Source of the DNA: Pelosinus sp. IPA-1
GTDB lineage: Bacteria > Bacillota > Negativicutes > DSM-13327
Assembly (NCBI RefSeq): GCF_030269905.1
Contig: NZ_BSVC01000001.1
Location: 310,001-374,000 of the forward strand
Direction of reading: 5' to 3'
DNA length: 64,000 nt
The notes beneath the pieces were generated by a model. It had not been told where the DNA came from. It saw only the letters and a program-made list of their open reading frames with translations, and did not search any database. Below, piece after piece: positions 62,562 through 64,000 of this stretch (the first letter of the stretch is position 1; the number at the start of each line of letters is the position of its first letter). Made by a program: the position numbers and the translations under genes.

Positions 62562-62768
62562 ATGGATGGTATAGGTGCCCTTTGGGGCTTAATAGGGAAG
62601 TCCGGTTCAATTCCGGCGCGGTCCCGCCACTGTAATGAGGAGCAAACCCATGTGTATGCCACTGAGACGAGCGTCTTGGGAAGGTATGGGCGAGCAATGA
62701 TCCAGAGTCAGGAGAACTGCCTATATAGCAATCACCGTTAGAACCTGCGAGAGATGGGGAGGGGATTT
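62562..62768 (+). ncRNA. Cobalamin riboswitch 9 (nitrogenase-like gene)
   Basis: Core blocks: ATAGGTGCCCTTTGGGGC, TTAATAGGGAAGTCCGG, GGTCCCGCCACTGT, TCAGGAGAACTGCC and ACCTGCGAGAGATGGGG. Nearly the same as riboswitch 1 including 45 bases of upstream flank. Confidence 0.95.
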
Positions 62769-62848
62769 GTACGATAGTTTCTTTATTGTGCTTATTTTTT
62801 CCCGGCGTATATGTATGCCGGGATTACTATTTGCTTTATGCTATTGTA

Positions 62849-62888
62849 AAATCTCTTAGCCTTTTTAGGTTAGGAGATTTTTTTTGCG
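62849..62888 (+). terminator. Terminator of cobalamin riboswitch 9
   Basis: AAATCTC..GCCT pairs with AGGT..GAGATTT and is followed by eight Ts. A further hairpin CCCGGC / GCCGGG lies at 62801-62822 and may be part of the switch. Confidence 0.88.
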
Positions 62889-62928
62889 GTTATTTTGGGA
62901 ATCAGCAAAAAAAGAGGAGGTATTGTAC

Positions 62929-64000
62929 ATGGTAACTAGTCATTCAACCTATATGTGTAAAGAGGGCAATAGTTGTGGATTGACAGGTGCAGCTACCTTT
63001 TTTGCTGGCATCCCAGATGCTGTTATGGTGATTAACAGTTCTTTATGGTGTTACTTTTCAGCCCGTGGGTATAGTGAAAAACAATGCCCTACTGCAGCAA
63101 TGCGTTTTTTTTGCTCTCAAAGAAGTCAAGATGTCGTATCTCTTGATACAGAAGAATATCTGTTACATATTTTACAATCCATAAAAGAAACATCTCAGCC
63201 ATCAATAGTATTACTTGGAAATAGTTGTGTTATCAAAACTAGCAATGAAGAACTTCAACTCATTGCTAAGAAAGCAAAGATGGATTGTCCTGTAGTTTGT
63301 ATGGATAGTTTGGATTTAAAAGGAGGATTTTGGCCAGGCTATCAGGCAGCTGCTAGGGCTTATTGCTGTGTAATGCCATTACAGGCCCGCAACGTGGTAA
63401 AGTCTAGTACTGTTAATTTACTAGGATGCAGTGTCGGCTATTATAATGCAGCCAATGATGTGCAGGAATTGCGAAGAATGTTGTCTTTAGCTGGCTATAA
63501 AGTGTTAGCTTGTCCAGGGGCAGGTAGCACTAGCCAAGAAATTGCCAACATGACTCAAGCCCAACTTAATATCGTGGTCCATGATGAATTAGGACGAGAT
63601 ATGGCGCAGCAACTAGAAGATCAATATGGGATGCCTTATGTATCTCTTTTACCTCCCTATGGGATAAATGGCTCGTTACATTGGCTAAAAGCGATTGACT
63701 ATTATATGTCTGGTGAAAGTAATGGGCTAGAACCAATTCAGCGAGAAGTTCGTGATTTGCAAGAAAAACTAAACATTTGTAATAGCGAAAAGCAAAAGAC
63801 ATGGGGAAATATGCGGTTTGAAAGTATTTTTATTTCAGCACCTTCCTCTGTAGCTTTTGGCATATCTCAGGCAATGCGTTATGAATGGGTAAATCCTAAT
63901 AAAATAATAACTGTATTACAAAATGGTATTCCTTTTAAACAGAGGTATCCTAAATATATTGGTACCGTATTAGACAGATATAAAGATCAGCAGACAATAG
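62929..64000 (+). CDS. Nitrogenase component 1-like oxidoreductase subunit (partial, runs off right edge)
   Basis: At least 357 residues with no stop before the window ends. The start ATG 62929 follows GAGGAGG. The N-terminus shows the NifD/NifK/BchN-type text: CKEGNSCGLTGAATFFAG, then PDAVMVINSSLWC with a Cys at the P-cluster-type position; later SIVLLGNSCVIKTSNEEL and a sequence VNLLGCSVGYYN, as in the Rossmann domains of this family. It is none of the standard nif proteins by eye. Such proteins form FeS reductases with a NifH-like donor, for example in F430 or chlorophyll synthesis. Control by a B12 riboswitch suggests a corrinoid or cobalt-related role. Confidence 0.85.
   Translation, partial: MVTSHSTYMCKEGNSCGLTGAATFFAGIPDAVMVINSSLWCYFSARGYSEKQCPTAAMRFFCSQRSQDVVSLDTEEYLLHILQSIKETSQPSIVLLGNSCVIKTSNEELQLIAKKAKMDCPVVCMDSLDLKGGFWPGYQAAARAYCCVMPLQARNVVKSSTVNLLGCSVGYYNAANDVQELRRMLSLAGYKVLACPGAGSTSQEIANMTQAQLNIVVHDELGRDMAQQLEDQYGMPYVSLLPPYGINGSLHWLKAIDYYMSGESNGLEPIQREVRDLQEKLNICNSEKQKTWGNMRFESIFISAPSSVAFGISQAMRYEWVNPNKIITVLQNGIPFKQRYPKYIGTVLDRYKDQQTI

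Noticed and set aside
32413-62768. Repeated blocks that could be mistaken for a CRISPR array or mobile repeats
   Set aside because: The repeats are about 200 bp, carry the conserved cobalamin aptamer core and lie in gene leaders; there are no short regular repeats with spacers.

Overview
The window looks like chromosome of an anaerobic, low-G+C member of the Negativicutes, most like a Pelosinus/Sporomusaceae relative (inferred from sequence; no database search was possible). It combines Firmicute-style expression signals (strong AGGAGG ribosome sites, TTG/GTG starts, many hairpin-plus-U-run terminators, SAM, lysine, c-di-GMP and cobalamin riboswitches) with outer-membrane proteins (two TonB-receptor barrels and a type V ESPR signal), which fits a diderm Firmicute. 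No rRNA, tRNA, CRISPR array or insertion sequence was seen.

Region 1 (1-32 kb) is ordinary chromosome with several neat modules. There is a nitric-oxide/oxygen stress set (Fnr-like regulator divergent from RIC and a flavodiiron protein), then a short-chain dehydrogenase, an unassigned structured RNA, a purine permease, a DEAD-box helicase, two HD-GYP proteins (one behind a c-di-GMP-I riboswitch), an LTA-synthase-like sulfatase and a MATE pump. Next come MetQ and a PLP aminotransferase behind a SAM riboswitch, a LarA-family racemase operon with transporter and DeoR regulator, fumarase and lysA behind a lysine riboswitch. The Ptb-Buk-VOR cluster can turn branched 2-oxo acids into acyl-CoA, acyl phosphate and ATP. 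A DtxR-type regulator faces an Nramp Mn/Fe transporter. A 94-bp, three-hairpin repeat occurs twice.

Region 2 (32-64 kb) is a cobalamin regulon packed into one block. Nine complete cobalamin riboswitches and one remnant, all on the + strand, precede: (a) a Nik/Opp-type ABC importer, a GNAT protein and a BtuB-like TonB receptor; (b) a small DnaA-N-like protein with methylmalonyl-CoA mutase (MutA, MutB) and its MeaB chaperone; (c) after three tandem aptamers, a 1687-residue protein that joins a type V autotransporter (ESPR, passenger, barrel) to a complete TonB-dependent receptor, followed by a protein of unknown family, an intracellular-type subtilisin and a small secreted protein; (d) after two tandem aptamers and a remnant, a degenerate Nfu-like protein and a BtuF-like lipoprotein; (e) cobaltochelatase CbiK and corrinoid adenosyltransferase; (f) a nitrogenase component-1-like protein running off the right edge. 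A BacA/SbmA-like ABC transporter lies on the opposite strand in the middle.

Read together, region 2 would bring corrinoids, cobalt or a cobalt chelate across both membranes, insert cobalt, adenosylate the corrinoid and use it in the mutase, with B12 switching expression at each step. The least expected parts are the autotransporter-TonB receptor fusion behind three aptamers, the B12-controlled nitrogenase-like protein, and a B12-dependent mutase placed under a B12 riboswitch.
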